Assembly (NCBI RefSeq): GCF_014197915.1
Contig: NZ_JACIGK010000007.1
Location: 62,001-126,000 of the forward strand
Direction of reading: 5' to 3'
Origin: Roseospira visakhapatnamensis
Lineage (GTDB): Bacteria; Pseudomonadota; Alphaproteobacteria; Rhodospirillales; Rhodospirillaceae
DNA length: 64,000 nucleotides
The translations under genes and the position numbers were made by a program. The number at the start of each line of letters is the position of its first letter. Within the stretch, counting starts at the first letter, position 1. The notes under the pieces were generated by a model, which searched no databases, was not told the DNA's origin, and saw only the letters and a list, made by a program, of their open reading frames with translations. This document shows positions 44,056 through 53,675 of this stretch, in pieces.

Positions 44056-44949
44056 TTACCATCGCAGTCCGGGAATCGCCGCGATCGGCGCCAGGCCCTC
44101 GGCCGCGCACAAGGCGGCGACACGGTCCGGGTCGGGCCGTTCACCATAGGCGGACAGGCCCAGGGCCTCGGCGCACAGGCCACCGGTGACGAACACGGCG
44201 TCGATGCCGGCGGCGGCCGCCCCTTTCAGATCGGTATGCGGCCCGTCGCCCACCGCCAGCACCCGGCGCCGGTCGGTGATGCCCAGCCGCTCCAGGACAC
44301 GATCGTAGATGGCCGGATGCGGCTTGCCCCGATCGATCACCGGCCCGCCCATCTCGGCATAGCGCGCCGCCAGGGCGCCGGCACAGATCACCCGCTTGCC
44401 CTCGCGGATGATCTCGCGGTCGGGGTTGGCGCAGATCATCGGCAGGGCGCGCGCCCGGCAGCGATCAAGACGCGCCTGGTAGTCGGCCACCGTCTCGCTG
44501 AACGACCACGGACCGGTGTTGAGCACGAACGTGGCCTCTTCCGGCGTCTCCACCTGGTCCAGGTCAAGACCCTCGAACATCGACCGGTCGCGGTCCGGCC
44601 CCAGGTGCCAGAAGCGCCGGCCCAGGGCCGCGAACGCCGGATCGGTGCGCGCCTGAAGGTCCTCGCGCACCGCGTCGCCGGACGACAGGATGCCGTCGTA
44701 GAGATCGGGGGCGATGCCCATGTCCGCCATGCTGTCGACGATGGATGCCGAGGCACGCGGCGCGTTGGTCAGCAGCAGGGTCCGCAGGCCGGCGGCGCGA
44801 ATGGCCTCCAGCGCCTCGACCACGCCCGGATAGGCCGTGAGGCCATCATGCATCACGCCCCACAGGTCCAGAATCAGGCCATCCCGATCCGCCGCCACCG
44901 ACTCCAGACCATCGAGAACGGGAATCCCCACTGTCACCGGGGGGCTCAC
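44056..44949 (-). CDS. TIGR01459 family HAD-type hydrolase
   Basis: 297-residue NagD-like HAD phosphatase of the TIGR01459 group found in alphaproteobacteria. Motif I is ILDLWGVMHDG (nucleophile and acid Asp; usual DxDGV replaced by DLWGVMHDG, as is normal for this group), motif II LLLTNAPRAS, motif III GKPHPAIYD and motif IV AVGDGPHTDLKGA. The GTG start at 44949 overlaps the pyrD stop as GTGA; an inner GTG at 44937 is possible. Co-transcribed with DUF952 and pyrD. Substrate unknown. Confidence 0.83.
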   Translation of the reverse strand: MSPPVTVGIPVLDGLESVAADRDGLILDLWGVMHDGLTAYPGVVEALEAIRAAGLRTLLLTNAPRASASIVDSMADMGIAPDLYDGILSSGDAVREDLQARTDPAFAALGRRFWHLGPDRDRSMFEGLDLDQVETPEEATFVLNTGPWSFSETVADYQARLDRCRARALPMICANPDREIIREGKRVICAGALAARYAEMGGPVIDRGKPHPAIYDRVLERLGITDRRRVLAVGDGPHTDLKGAAAAGIDAVFVTGGLCAEALGLSAYGERPDPDRVAALCAAEGLAPIAAIPGLRW

Positions 44950-46037
44950 GCCGCCTGTCCCCGCAGGTCGGCGCCGATGATCTCCTCGATCGACCCGATA
45001 TCCTGCTCCCTCATGGCCTTGATCAGGTCCGTCTTGATCAGCGGGATCAGGCGATGGCCGCAATAGGCGAGCGCCGTGTAGAGCTGCACCAGACTGGCGC
45101 CGGCGCGCAGGCGCTCGATCACGTCGGCGGCGCAGTCCACGCCGCCCACCGACACCAGCGGCACCCGTCCATACAGACGATCGGCCATGGACCGCAGCCG
45201 GGCCAGCGACAACGCCTTGATGGGCATGCCGGACAGGCCCCCGGGCTGATCCTTGATCGGGTTGCGCAGCCCCTCGGGCCGGGTGGTGGTGGTGTTGACG
45301 CAGATGATGCCGTCCAGGGGGTTCTCCGGCTCCACGGCGACGCCGGCCAGATCGTCCATCTGGGCCTCGGTCAGGTCGGGCGACATCTTCAGCAGCAGCG
45401 GCGGAGCGTCGTCCGGCGTGGCGGCGCGCACCCGGCGGATGATGGCGCGCAGCGAGGCCGGATCCTGAAGCTCGCACAGCCCCTCTGTGTTGGGCGAGGA
45501 CAGGTTGAGCACCATGAAGTCACAATAGGGATGCAGCAGCGCGGCCAGGGTCGCGTAGTCGGAGGCGGCGCGGTCGTTGGGCGTGTCGGCGTTCTTGGCC
45601 AGGTTGACGCCCACGAACCCCCGGTCGTCGTAGCGGACCCGCTTGGCGAGGCGCTGATAGACCACCACCATGCCCTCGTTGTTCAGACCCATGCGGTTGA
45701 TGATCGCCCCGTCCTCCGGCAGGCGGAACAGGCGGGGCGGATCGTTGCCCTCCTGGGCGCGCGGGGTCACCCCGCCCACCTCCACGTGGCCGAAGCCCAT
45801 GCGCAGGCAGGCGTCGGGCACCAGGGCGTTCTTGTCATAGCCGGCGGCCAGCCCCAGCGGGTTGATGAACCGCTTGCCCCAGACGGTGACCCCCAGGGCC
45901 GGGTGGTCGGGCGGCGGCAGGGTCGGCCCCATGCCCCGGGCCAGTGTCCGGACGCTCAGGTCGTGCGCCTTCTCCGCGTCCATCGACTTGAGGACGCTGA
46001 GGAACATGTCATCCACAACCTTATCCATAACCTTCAT
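44946..46037 (-). CDS. pyrD: Dihydroorotate dehydrogenase (quinone), class 2
   Basis: Membrane-associated FMN enzyme oxidising dihydroorotate with ubiquinone in pyrimidine synthesis. 363 residues with the N-terminal helical membrane-binding extension of class 2 (LSVLKSMDAEKAHDLSVRTL), NPLGLAAGYDKNALVPDA, the catalytic serine loop VLNLSSPNTEGLCELQ and NTTTTRPEGL. Its ATG overlaps the DUF952 stop (ATGA) and its stop overlaps the HAD gene (GTGA), so three genes are tightly coupled. Confidence 0.95.
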   Translation of the reverse strand: MKVMDKVVDDMFLSVLKSMDAEKAHDLSVRTLARGMGPTLPPPDHPALGVTVWGKRFINPLGLAAGYDKNALVPDACLRMGFGHVEVGGVTPRAQEGNDPPRLFRLPEDGAIINRMGLNNEGMVVVYQRLAKRVRYDDRGFVGVNLAKNADTPNDRAASDYATLAALLHPYCDFMVLNLSSPNTEGLCELQDPASLRAIIRRVRAATPDDAPPLLLKMSPDLTEAQMDDLAGVAVEPENPLDGIICVNTTTTRPEGLRNPIKDQPGGLSGMPIKALSLARLRSMADRLYGRVPLVSVGGVDCAADVIERLRAGASLVQLYTALAYCGHRLIPLIKTDLIKAMREQDIGSIEEIIGADLRGQAA

Positions 46038-46441
46038 GGTCCCAGGTCTCCCGGCATCGTCATCAGTGGTGGGACCATCAGACGCCCCGCCCGGTCCTCG
46101 GCGAGGCGGTACGCCGCCAGCACCGCTTCCAGGGGAATGGTGCCATACAGATGGGGGAACAGGGCGCCGCCCCGGCTTTCCTCCCAGCGCACCTCGCCAT
46201 CAACCCGGCGGGCATCGACGGTCAAGAGCATCAACGGACGCACACCGGCATAGTGCCGGCCCGCGGTTTCGGGCACCTGGTCCGCGCCGGACAGATGGAT
46301 GAACCCGTCGGCGCGGTCCTGATCGGACCCGAGGAAGACTCCGACCGTCGCGGCCGCCTGCCAATCGTCCAGCGAGCACAGCCGATAGACCAGGCGCGGC
46401 GGCTCCTCCGCCGCTCGAACAGGTTCTGTGTCGTGCGTCAT
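46034..46441 (-). CDS. DUF952 domain-containing protein
   Basis: 135 residues. The DUF952 core is seen as LVYRLCSLDDWQAA, DRADGFIHLSGADQVPETA, LLTVDARRVDGEVRWEES and LFPHLYGTIPLEAVLAAY. Function unknown; commonly found before pyrD in alphaproteobacteria, as here. Start ATG 46441; further in-frame residues upstream are unconserved. Confidence 0.85.
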   Translation of the reverse strand: MTHDTEPVRAAEEPPRLVYRLCSLDDWQAAATVGVFLGSDQDRADGFIHLSGADQVPETAGRHYAGVRPLMLLTVDARRVDGEVRWEESRGGALFPHLYGTIPLEAVLAAYRLAEDRAGRLMVPPLMTMPGDLGP

Positions 46442-46608
46442 GGCCGGGAGCCTAATCCAGAACATCGGCCGGGGGAAACGGAAATGGGGCATGGCGCCGC
46501 GCCCGGACCAACCCGGGCGCGGCCTGTCTCTCGCCATGTGTCCTGCCGCCTCCGCGCCCGGACACGCCCCGCCCCCGGGGCGGGTGTCGAGGCGATCCGG
46601 ACGGACCG

Positions 46609-47823
46609 TCAGGCGACGGCGGTGTCGTCGGTCCGGGAGGACGGCGGCGCGGCGCCCGGCGCGCTGGCGCCCGCGCAGCCTCGCGCGGCCTCGCGATCGG
46701 CCCGGGCGGCGTCGGCGCGGCTCATCTGGTTGCGGACAAAGTCATCGAACACCCATTGCGCCGGGCGCTGGGTCTCGAACGACACCTCCGGCGCCATCGG
46801 CCCGTCGGTGCGCACGCCGCGCAGGGCCACGCCCAGGGCCTTCAGCGGCCGGCCCACGGTGTCGGCGACGGCGGTGGCCTCATAGCCGCAGTGCATCATG
46901 CAGTTGGCGCATTTCTCGTAGCGCCCGGTGCCATAGCCGTCCCAGTCGGTGGTCTCCATCAACTCCTTGAACGTGGCGACGGACCCCTCGTTGAGCAGAT
47001 AACACGGGCGCTGCCAGCCGAACACGTTGCGGGTCGGGTTGCCCCAGGGCGTGCAGTCGTACGTCTGGTTGCCGGCCAGGAAGTCCAGATAGAGCTGCGA
47101 CTGGTTCCAGCGCCACTTGCGGCCCTTGCCCAGCGCGAACAGATCGCGGAACAGCTGCTTGGTGCGCTTGCGGTTCAGGAACACCTGTTGGGTGGGCGCG
47201 CGCTCGTAGGCGAATCCGGGGGCGATGGTGACCCCCTCCACGCCCAGATCATCGGTGGCGAAGCTGACGAAGTTGGCCACCCGCTCCACGTCCACGCCCT
47301 CGAACAGGGTGGTGTTGCAGGTGACGCGGAAGCCGCGCCCACGCGCCTCCCTGATCGCCGCCACGGCGCGATCGAACACGCCCTCCTGGCAGACGGCCTC
47401 GTCGTGATGCTCTCGGTCGCCGTCCAGGTGGATGGAGAAGGACAGGTACGGGCTTGGCGTGAAGTCGTCCAGCCGCTTGTGCAGCAGCAGCGCGTTGGTG
47501 CACAGGTACACGAACTTCTTGCGCGCGGTCAGGCCCTCGACGATCTGGACGATCTGCCGATGCAGCAGGGGTTCGCCCCCGGCGATGGAGACGATCGGCG
47601 CGCCACACTCCTCGGCCGCGCCCACGCATTCGTCCACCGAAAGACGCTTGTTGAGGATGCTGTCCGGGTAGTCGATCTTGCCACAGCCGGCGCAGGCCAA
47701 GTTGCACCGGAACAGGGGTTCCAGCATCAGCACCAGCGGATAGCGCTTGGTGCCGCGCAGGCGCTGCTTCATCAGGTAGGACCCGACGCGGACTTGCTGG
47801 ATCAAGGGAACGGCCACGTTCAT
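46609..47823 (-). CDS. hpnH: Adenosyl-hopene transferase HpnH (radical SAM)
   Basis: Radical SAM enzyme adding an adenosyl group to diploptene/hopene, the first step toward bacteriohopanetetrol side chains. 404 residues beginning MNVAVPLIQQVRVGSYLMKQ, with the cluster motif CNLACAGC (Cys40, 44, 47) and the SAM-binding IVSIAGGEPLLH. The C-terminal PWGNPTRNVFGWQRPCYLL and GRYEKCANCMMHCGYEA blocks are typical. An Ala/Pro-rich 30-residue tail is extra. It follows ispH with 136 bases between. Hopene cyclase is not in the window. Confidence 0.93.
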   Translation of the reverse strand: MNVAVPLIQQVRVGSYLMKQRLRGTKRYPLVLMLEPLFRCNLACAGCGKIDYPDSILNKRLSVDECVGAAEECGAPIVSIAGGEPLLHRQIVQIVEGLTARKKFVYLCTNALLLHKRLDDFTPSPYLSFSIHLDGDREHHDEAVCQEGVFDRAVAAIREARGRGFRVTCNTTLFEGVDVERVANFVSFATDDLGVEGVTIAPGFAYERAPTQQVFLNRKRTKQLFRDLFALGKGRKWRWNQSQLYLDFLAGNQTYDCTPWGNPTRNVFGWQRPCYLLNEGSVATFKELMETTDWDGYGTGRYEKCANCMMHCGYEATAVADTVGRPLKALGVALRGVRTDGPMAPEVSFETQRPAQWVFDDFVRNQMSRADAARADREAARGCAGASAPGAAPPSSRTDDTAVA

Positions 47824-47959
47824 ACCTCTTTGGCTCGGTCGGCGGGGGGGCGGTCGGCGCGCCCCGGGGGACCGGAGGGGTGGGATGCCGCGCGCTCGCG
47901 CGCCGCCTCGCACGGAGGGACCCAAGGCCCGGCGGGCGGCGGCGCGGGAGTCGAGAGAG

Positions 47960-48958
47960 TCAGGCGATGTGGAGATCGTGGCGGTCGCGGTTGGCGTCAA
48001 CCGTGATCCCGCGCTCGCGCATGGCATCCGACAGGGTTCGCGGCAGCTTGAATTGCATATGCTCCTCGACGCCCTGCAAGGTTTCGGCGGTGGCCGGGGC
48101 CACCGCGTCGATGCGCGCCACCAGATCGCGCACCAGCCGCTCCGGGGCCGAGGCGCCCGCCGTCACGCCCACGACGGAAACACCCTGGAACCAGCCATCC
48201 TGGACCATCGAGGCGTCGTCGATCAGATAGCTCGGCACGCCCATGGTCGTGCCGATCTCCGCCAGGCGGTTGGAGTTCGAGGAGTTGCGCGCGCCCACCA
48301 CCAGCAGCAGGTCGACCCGCTTGGCCAGTTCGCGCACGGCCGTCTGCCGGTTCTGCGTGGCATAGCAGATATCCTTGACGTCCGGTCCCTGGATTTTGGG
48401 GAAACGGGCCTTCAGGGCGTTGATCACGTCGCGCGTGTCATCCACGGACAGCGTGGTCTGGGTGACGTAGGCGACCAGGTCCGGATCCCGCACCCGCAGG
48501 CTGTCCACGTCCTCCACCCGGCTGACCAGGTGCACGCCGCCCGGGATCTGGCCCCGGGTGCCCTCCACCTCGGGATGGCCGGCGTGGCCGATCATCACCA
48601 CCTCGCGGCCCTTGCGGGCCTGGTTCTGGCCCTCCCGATGCACCTTGGACACCAGCGGGCAGGTGGCGTCGATCACCGGCAGGCCGCGCCCCTGGGCCTC
48701 CTTGACCACCGCCTGGGGCACGCCGTGGGCGCTGAAGATGGTCATGGCGCCGTCGGGCACCTCGTCCAGTTCCTCGACGAACACCGCCCCCTTGGAGCGC
48801 AACGCCTCGACGACGTGCTTGTTGTGCACGATTTCGTGGCGCACGTAGACTGGCGGGCCATAGATTTCGATGGTCCGCTCGACGATCTCGATGGCGCGTT
48901 CCACGCCGGCGCAGAAGCCGCGCGGATTGGCCAGGATGACACGGAGGCGCGTGGGCAT
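47960..48958 (-). CDS. ispH: 4-hydroxy-3-methylbut-2-enyl diphosphate reductase
   Basis: [4Fe-4S] enzyme making IPP and DMAPP from HMBPP, last step of the MEP pathway and partner of IspG (3067). 332 residues from ATG 48958. The three cluster cysteines are in [12 protein letters not shown] (Cys16), [15 protein letters not shown] and [29 protein letters not shown] and the [10 protein letters not shown] block bind substrate. In-frame codons upstream to a TTG at 49081 are unconserved. A promoter candidate lies 100 bases upstream. Confidence 0.94.
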   Translation of the reverse strand: MPTRLRVILANPRGFCAGVERAIEIVERTIEIYGPPVYVRHEIVHNKHVVEALRSKGAVFVEELDEVPDGAMTIFSAHGVPQAVVKEAQGRGLPVIDATCPLVSKVHREGQNQARKGREVVMIGHAGHPEVEGTRGQIPGGVHLVSRVEDVDSLRVRDPDLVAYVTQTTLSVDDTRDVINALKARFPKIQGPDVKDICYATQNRQTAVRELAKRVDLLLVVGARNSSNSNRLAEIGTTMGVPSYLIDDASMVQDGWFQGVSVVGVTAGASAPERLVRDLVARIDAVAPATAETLQGVEEHMQFKLPRTLSDAMRERGITVDANRDRHDLHIA

Positions 48959-49056
48959 CTCCCCCGGCGGGGTGGCTCCACGCTCGGGCTCGGAGGACGT
49001 GACGACAGGATCCACGGGCTTGATCCTTGATGCGAGAAAGGCGGGGACGATCGCTC

Positions 49057-49086
49057 TATCTAGAATGCCCTGGCGCGGCAACGCAA
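49057..49086 (-). promoter_or_regulatory. Candidate ispH promoter
   Basis: Minus-strand TTGCGT (49086-49081), 18 bases, TAGATA (49062-49057); predicted start near 49050, about 90 bases before the ispH ATG. Confidence 0.45.
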
Positions 49087-49239
49087 CATCCGGGTGGCCT
49101 TATCCCACCCAGGGACATTTGACCGAGACTGAATCGCAACACCTAGGGACCCCGTGCCACCGGACCCGTGGAGGAGGACGGCGGACGGAGGCAGGACCGG
49201 GACCCGTCCCGACACCCCGTCCCAACACTCGGCTCCCCG

Positions 49240-50916
49240 TCAGCCCGGCTTGCGCAGGTGCAAAATGCCCCAGGCCAGGTAGCCGGCGTCGCCGGCCTCG
49301 ACCCAGTTGTCCAGCCCCACCAGCATGCGGTCGAGGTACCCCCGGCTGCACACCTTGGCCACCTCGTTGTAGCGCTCCCGCAGCGCCTCGGCGACGCGCC
49401 CGTAGTGTGTCGGCAGGTGCCCGGTCAGGTCGGTGATGGACACGACCTCGAATCCGGCGCGGGCCGCCGCCTCGCGATAGGACGCGAACGAGCCGAGGCT
49501 CTCCAGGTGGATCCGGTCGTACACCGGCTGCAGCACGCCGTCCGGCACGTCGTCGGCCTGCATGGGGTCGGTGAAGACCAGGTGACCGCCGGGCTTCAGG
49601 ACGCGGAAGGCCTCCTCCAGCACCAGGTCACGGTCGCCGGCATGCAGGATGGCGTCTTGCGACCAGACCACGTCGAAGCGCTGGTCCGGCTCGGGGATAT
49701 CCTCGAAGCTGCCGTGCACCACGGTCACCTTGCCGTCCAGGCCCTGCGCCGCCGTCAGGCGACGGTTGGTGGCGTTCTGCGTTTCCGAGATGTTCAGGCA
49801 GTGCACCATGCACCCATGTCCGGCGGCCAGGCGACGCGCCGCCCCGCCATAGCCGGCGCCGATATCCAGGACCCGGCTGTCGGGACCCAGGTCCACCCGC
49901 TCGGCCATGGTGTCCACGGTGCGGCGACTGGCGTCCTTGATGGTTTCCCCGGGTGTGTCCGAATACAGACCGACGTGGATGTCCTCGCCACCCCAAATCT
50001 GGTAGTAGAAGTTGTCGGCATCGCCGCTATCGTAGTACGTCTCGGCGATGGAGGCGATTTTCTTGAGGTCACGCTCGCCACGGTCGGCATCATAACTCTT
50101 CGAGGCCACGTGGATGAAAAAGTCGGGATCGTCTTCCTGGTAGGTTTCCTGGAAGTCCCCATAACTGCGAATGTGCTGGAACCCGGCTTCGCTCAGCAGG
50201 CGCCGCATGTAATTCTTGCGCAGCGGAAACATGTTCAACCGGTACTCGGACCCATCGGGAAACGCATACCGAAAGCGCACCAGGCCGGGATCCACGTGCT
50301 CGGGTTCGGCCGTGACCCGCTCCCCGCAATAGTAGTACTTGTGGGCACTTGAAAAGCCGCTGTCCAGGATGGCGTCGTAGTTGCGCTGATCCAGGATCAG
50401 GACGCCGTCATGCTTCAGGGCCGCATAGAACTCGGCCAGGGCACGGCGCCGGTCGCGCTCGTTGAACAGATGGGTGAAGCTGTTGCCCAGGCAGATGATG
50501 GCGTCGAACTTGCCTTGCAGGTCGCGATTCAGGAACCGCCAGTCCGCCTGGCAGGTGCGCAGGATCATGCGCTGATCCTTGGCGTTGTCGAACGCCTTGG
50601 CCAGCATGGCGGCCGACCCGTCCACCGAGGTGACGTCGAAGCCGGCGCGCATCAACTGCACGGAGTGAAAGCCGGTGCCGCAGGCGACATCGAGGATCTT
50701 GGCCTTGCCCCGGGCCTTGAGCACATCGATGAAGAAGCGCCCCTCGCTTTCGGCGCGCGCGCTCCAATCGATCAGGTCGTCCCATTTCTCGACGAAGGTC
50801 TGGACGTACTCCGCCCGGTACTGGTCGCTGTCGCGCACGGCGATGGGATCGTCGCCGTATTCCTGTCGGTCAGCGACCAGATCCGTGTTCCGGTCCCGGA
50901 AATCGACGGTTTCCAT
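49240..50916 (-). CDS. Fused glycine/sarcosine and sarcosine/dimethylglycine N-methyltransferase
   Basis: Makes the osmoprotectant glycine betaine from glycine by three SAM-dependent methylations. 558 residues, two methyltransferases in one chain, as in Actinopolyspora halophila. GSMT half (about 1-280): QYRAEYVQTFVEKWDDLIDW, SAM motif LDVACGTGFHSVQL (75-88), ICLGNSFTHLFN and LDQRNYDAIL. SDMT half (about 285-558): YYDSGDADNFYYQIWGGEDI, motif LDIGAGYGGAARRLA (350-364), SQDAILHAGDRDLVLEEAFRV (in part) and FTDPMQADDVP. Start ATG 50916 has AAGGA ahead; upstream in-frame codons are unconserved. Lone gene with a long upstream region. Confidence 0.92.
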   Translation of the reverse strand: METVDFRDRNTDLVADRQEYGDDPIAVRDSDQYRAEYVQTFVEKWDDLIDWSARAESEGRFFIDVLKARGKAKILDVACGTGFHSVQLMRAGFDVTSVDGSAAMLAKAFDNAKDQRMILRTCQADWRFLNRDLQGKFDAIICLGNSFTHLFNERDRRRALAEFYAALKHDGVLILDQRNYDAILDSGFSSAHKYYYCGERVTAEPEHVDPGLVRFRYAFPDGSEYRLNMFPLRKNYMRRLLSEAGFQHIRSYGDFQETYQEDDPDFFIHVASKSYDADRGERDLKKIASIAETYYDSGDADNFYYQIWGGEDIHVGLYSDTPGETIKDASRRTVDTMAERVDLGPDSRVLDIGAGYGGAARRLAAGHGCMVHCLNISETQNATNRRLTAAQGLDGKVTVVHGSFEDIPEPDQRFDVVWSQDAILHAGDRDLVLEEAFRVLKPGGHLVFTDPMQADDVPDGVLQPVYDRIHLESLGSFASYREAAARAGFEVVSITDLTGHLPTHYGRVAEALRERYNEVAKVCSRGYLDRMLVGLDNWVEAGDAGYLAWGILHLRKPG

Positions 50917-51612
50917 GATGGCGTGGTCCTTCTGTTCGGCGGCGGGTCGTGTGCCCGGATGCACGGCGCCGACGGAGTCGAACGCCAAGGGACACGCGCC
51001 GGTCCCCCCATGTCTCGCCCGGGGTTTGCGTTCCCCGAAGGACGGGCGGGCGCGTGCGGCCGTCCGATCCGAAGCCAATGGTGGCGTCGGTCGGGCAGCC
51101 CTCGGACACGGGGGTCCGTCGGTCGCGAGCCTGGGAACGCGAGACGCGCGACTCAGGGGCGCGTCATCGGGGGCCTTGGGGCTGTCCGGCGTTCCAAACA
51201 CACCGTCATGACCACGGCATGTAACCTTGGATAGAAGCCCACGCCGATGCATGGCGGAGCACAGTTGAACGTGCTCCAGCGAGATCGGATGGCAGTGCGG
51301 ACTTTTGGGGGATTGGTGTTTGTAGTTCTAGCCGTGTCCACAGTCGCCTGGTTACGACTGTAAAGGTACACCATGCCCCTGCCACAATCCAGGCTATTCT
51401 CATGTCTTTTTCGGGACACACCATATCCTAGATATACTCATTCCGGGACGGGCCGCGATCGCCCCGGCCCCGTCGGCGACGGGCCCCGGAAACCAGGCCA
51501 TGGCGTGCCATCATCCGGCGCGAAACCGGCGCCGAGGACGCGAACGGCGGCGGCCTCGGACAGGGGCGCGGGGCTTCGGAACCGGCGGGGGGCCAAGACG
51601 CCACGGCGGACG
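50917..51612. other. 696-base upstream region of the betaine-synthesis gene
   Basis: No convincing gene. The part at about 51280-51450 is distinctly AT-richer than the window. It contains a perfect inverted repeat (listed separately) and a weak minus-strand promoter candidate TTGTGG, 17 bases, TTTACA ending near 51358. A short CCCGTC-GGC-GACGGG hairpin lies near 51470 on the dctM side, without a T-run. Confidence 0.4.
51340..51361. promoter_or_regulatory. Inverted repeat upstream of betaine-synthesis gene
   Basis: ACAGTCG, eight bases, CGACTGT: perfect 7-bp arms overlapping the weak -10 candidate TTTACA, about 425 bases before the start codon. Operator candidate. Confidence 0.45.
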
Positions 51613-52884
51613 TTAGCGGACCAGAACCAGGGACAGGGCCGGCCAGGCGTTGATGATGATCAATCCAACGATGCGCGTGGCGTAGAACGGCAGCACCCCG
51701 CTGACAATGGCGTGAATCGGCAGGGCGGTGATGCGGCTCATGACGAACAGGTTGAGGCCGATGGGCGGAGTCAGCGTGGCCACCTCCACCAACGCCGTCA
51801 TGATGACCGCGAAGTGGATGGGGTCGATGCCCATGGCCGTGGCCATCGGGAACAGGATCGGTGTCAGCAGCACGATCATCGAGACACCGTCCAGGAACAT
51901 GCCGACGAACAGCAGCAGGACGTTGACGGCGAGAAGGAACATCCAGGGCGCCACGTCGGCGGCCTTGAGCATGGCGGTGAGTTCACTGCCCAGGCCCAGG
52001 CGGGTCAGAAGCGCGGTCAGCAACCCGGCGCCCAGCAGGACGCCATAGATCATCACCGTCTGCATCACCGATTGCTTGCCGACGTCCCACACCGTGCCCA
52101 CGCCCGCGGTGCGGTAGACCAGCAGGACCAGGACAAGCGCATACAGGGCCGCCAGCGCCGAGACCTCGGTCGGCGTGAAGATGCCCATGTAGATCGAGCC
52201 GATGATCAGCACCGGCATGAACAGCGCGCCCGAGGCACGCGGCAGTTCACGGCGGAACGTGACCCAGTCCGGGGCGTCCTGCTTGACGCCGAACCCCCGC
52301 AACCGACTGATCCAGACGGTGGTGAAGGACAACAGCATCACCTCCATCAACCCCGGCAGCAACCCGGCGATGAACAGGTCGGTGATCGGCATGCCGGTGA
52401 TCGACCCGATCAGGATGAAGGTGAGCGACGGCGGGATCATCAGGCCGACGGTGCCGCACACGGCGACCAGCGCGGCCGAGAAGCGGACGTCGTAGTTCTC
52501 CTTCGGCAGCAGCTTCACCGCCGCCGGGCCTAGGGCCACCGTGCAGGCGACGCTGGAGCCGTTGACGGCGGCGAAGAACACGCTGGAGGCCGCGAGCGCG
52601 AGCGCGACGCCTCCGCGAAACACGCGGATGACCGACCCCACGAGGTTGAGGATGACCAGCGCCAGGTCGCCACGCGACATCAGGTTGCCGGCGAAGATGA
52701 AGAAGGGAATCGCCACCAGGGCATAGCTGTCGATGGACCCCCAGGCCATCTGGGCGATCAGCACCGGCGGGATCTGGAAGCTGAACAGCATCAGGGCGAC
52801 GGCGATGATGCCCAGGGCGATGGCGACATGCACACCCATCGCCACCAGCAGCAGCAGGGCGAGAACGGACAGAGCGGTGGTCAT
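51613..52884 (-). CDS. dctM: TRAP transporter large permease (DctM)
   Basis: 423-residue, about 12-helix membrane subunit of a TRAP transporter, the ion-coupled channel for organic acids. Family features: FAGNLMSRGDLALVILNLVG, AVNGSSVACTVALGPAAVKLL, SLTFILIGSITGMPITDLFI and TPPIGLNLFVMSRI. Starts three bases after dctQ, last gene of the nine-gene operon. Its binding protein DctP is encoded separately at the far end of the cluster (61442). Confidence 0.93.
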   Translation of the reverse strand: MTTALSVLALLLLVAMGVHVAIALGIIAVALMLFSFQIPPVLIAQMAWGSIDSYALVAIPFFIFAGNLMSRGDLALVILNLVGSVIRVFRGGVALALAASSVFFAAVNGSSVACTVALGPAAVKLLPKENYDVRFSAALVAVCGTVGLMIPPSLTFILIGSITGMPITDLFIAGLLPGLMEVMLLSFTTVWISRLRGFGVKQDAPDWVTFRRELPRASGALFMPVLIIGSIYMGIFTPTEVSALAALYALVLVLLVYRTAGVGTVWDVGKQSVMQTVMIYGVLLGAGLLTALLTRLGLGSELTAMLKAADVAPWMFLLAVNVLLLFVGMFLDGVSMIVLLTPILFPMATAMGIDPIHFAVIMTALVEVATLTPPIGLNLFVMSRITALPIHAIVSGVLPFYATRIVGLIIINAWPALSLVLVR

Positions 52885-52887
52885 GGC

Positions 52888-53592
52888 TCAGCGGACCCCC
52901 CCGTCGGCGACGGCCGGATCCAGACCCGGGTCCAGACCGGGATCCGGACGAGTCTCGATGACAGGGCGGGGACGGGAGTCGGGGACGGCATCGGCGGCGG
53001 TGACCGGCGCGACGGTCGGCGCCCGGGCCGTCGCGGGCTCGGACTCGGGATCGGGATCGGCCCCGTCCCGACGCGCGGCGCGGAACGGGTCCTCGCCCCG
53101 GGCCAGACGCGCCCCGCAGCCGATGAAGTACAGCCCGTACAGCACCGCGCCCACCGGCAGCACCAGACGCACCACCCACAGCGGCAGGTCGAGGTTCGAC
53201 TCCGTGTACATGCCGATGCGGTACAGGTGCCGGACCTCGATCACGGACGCGTAGAGCAGGACGCCGCAGAAGGCCACGCCGACGACCACCGTCACCCAGC
53301 CCAGCGCCAGTTGCGCCCGCCGCGGCAGCGCCGTGATCAACAGATCCATGCGAATGAAATGGCCGCGCCGGCTGGCCACGCCAATGGACAGCAACATGCT
53401 CCAGACCACCAGATAGCGGACCAGTTCCTCGGCCCACCAGTGGCTGACGCCCCATCCGTAGCGGGACACCGCCTCCACCACCATGACCCCCATGGCGACC
53501 GCCATCAGGACCGTGGCCACGGTGAGCAGTCCGTGTGCCTCCACCCGTGTCCAGAGTCGAAGAAGGCGTCCCGATCGGGTGCTGACGGTCAT
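52888..53592 (-). CDS. dctQ: TRAP transporter small permease (DctQ)
   Basis: 234 residues with four membrane helices; family blocks HWWAEELVRYLVVWSMLLSI and ASRRGHFIRMDLLITALP are clear. After the fourth helix (ending VLYGLYFIGCGARL, about residue 165) a roughly 65-residue Asp/Pro/Arg-rich tail follows, including DPGLDPGLDP repeats, which standard DctQ proteins (about 160-180 residues) lack. GGGAG ribosome site before ATG 53592. Confidence 0.88.
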   Translation of the reverse strand: MTVSTRSGRLLRLWTRVEAHGLLTVATVLMAVAMGVMVVEAVSRYGWGVSHWWAEELVRYLVVWSMLLSIGVASRRGHFIRMDLLITALPRRAQLALGWVTVVVGVAFCGVLLYASVIEVRHLYRIGMYTESNLDLPLWVVRLVLPVGAVLYGLYFIGCGARLARGEDPFRAARRDGADPDPESEPATARAPTVAPVTAADAVPDSRPRPVIETRPDPGLDPGLDPAVADGGVR

Positions 53593-53675
53593 GGTGTCTT
53601 CTCCCTCTCGGGGTCGGCGTCAGGTCCGGCGGCCGGGGCGGCCCCCATTTGCATGGCCCCCATTGCGTGGCCCCG

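Noticed and set aside
51153-51419. Small minus-strand frame upstream of the betaine gene
   Set aside because: No recognisable domain or ribosome site; lies in the presumed regulatory region.
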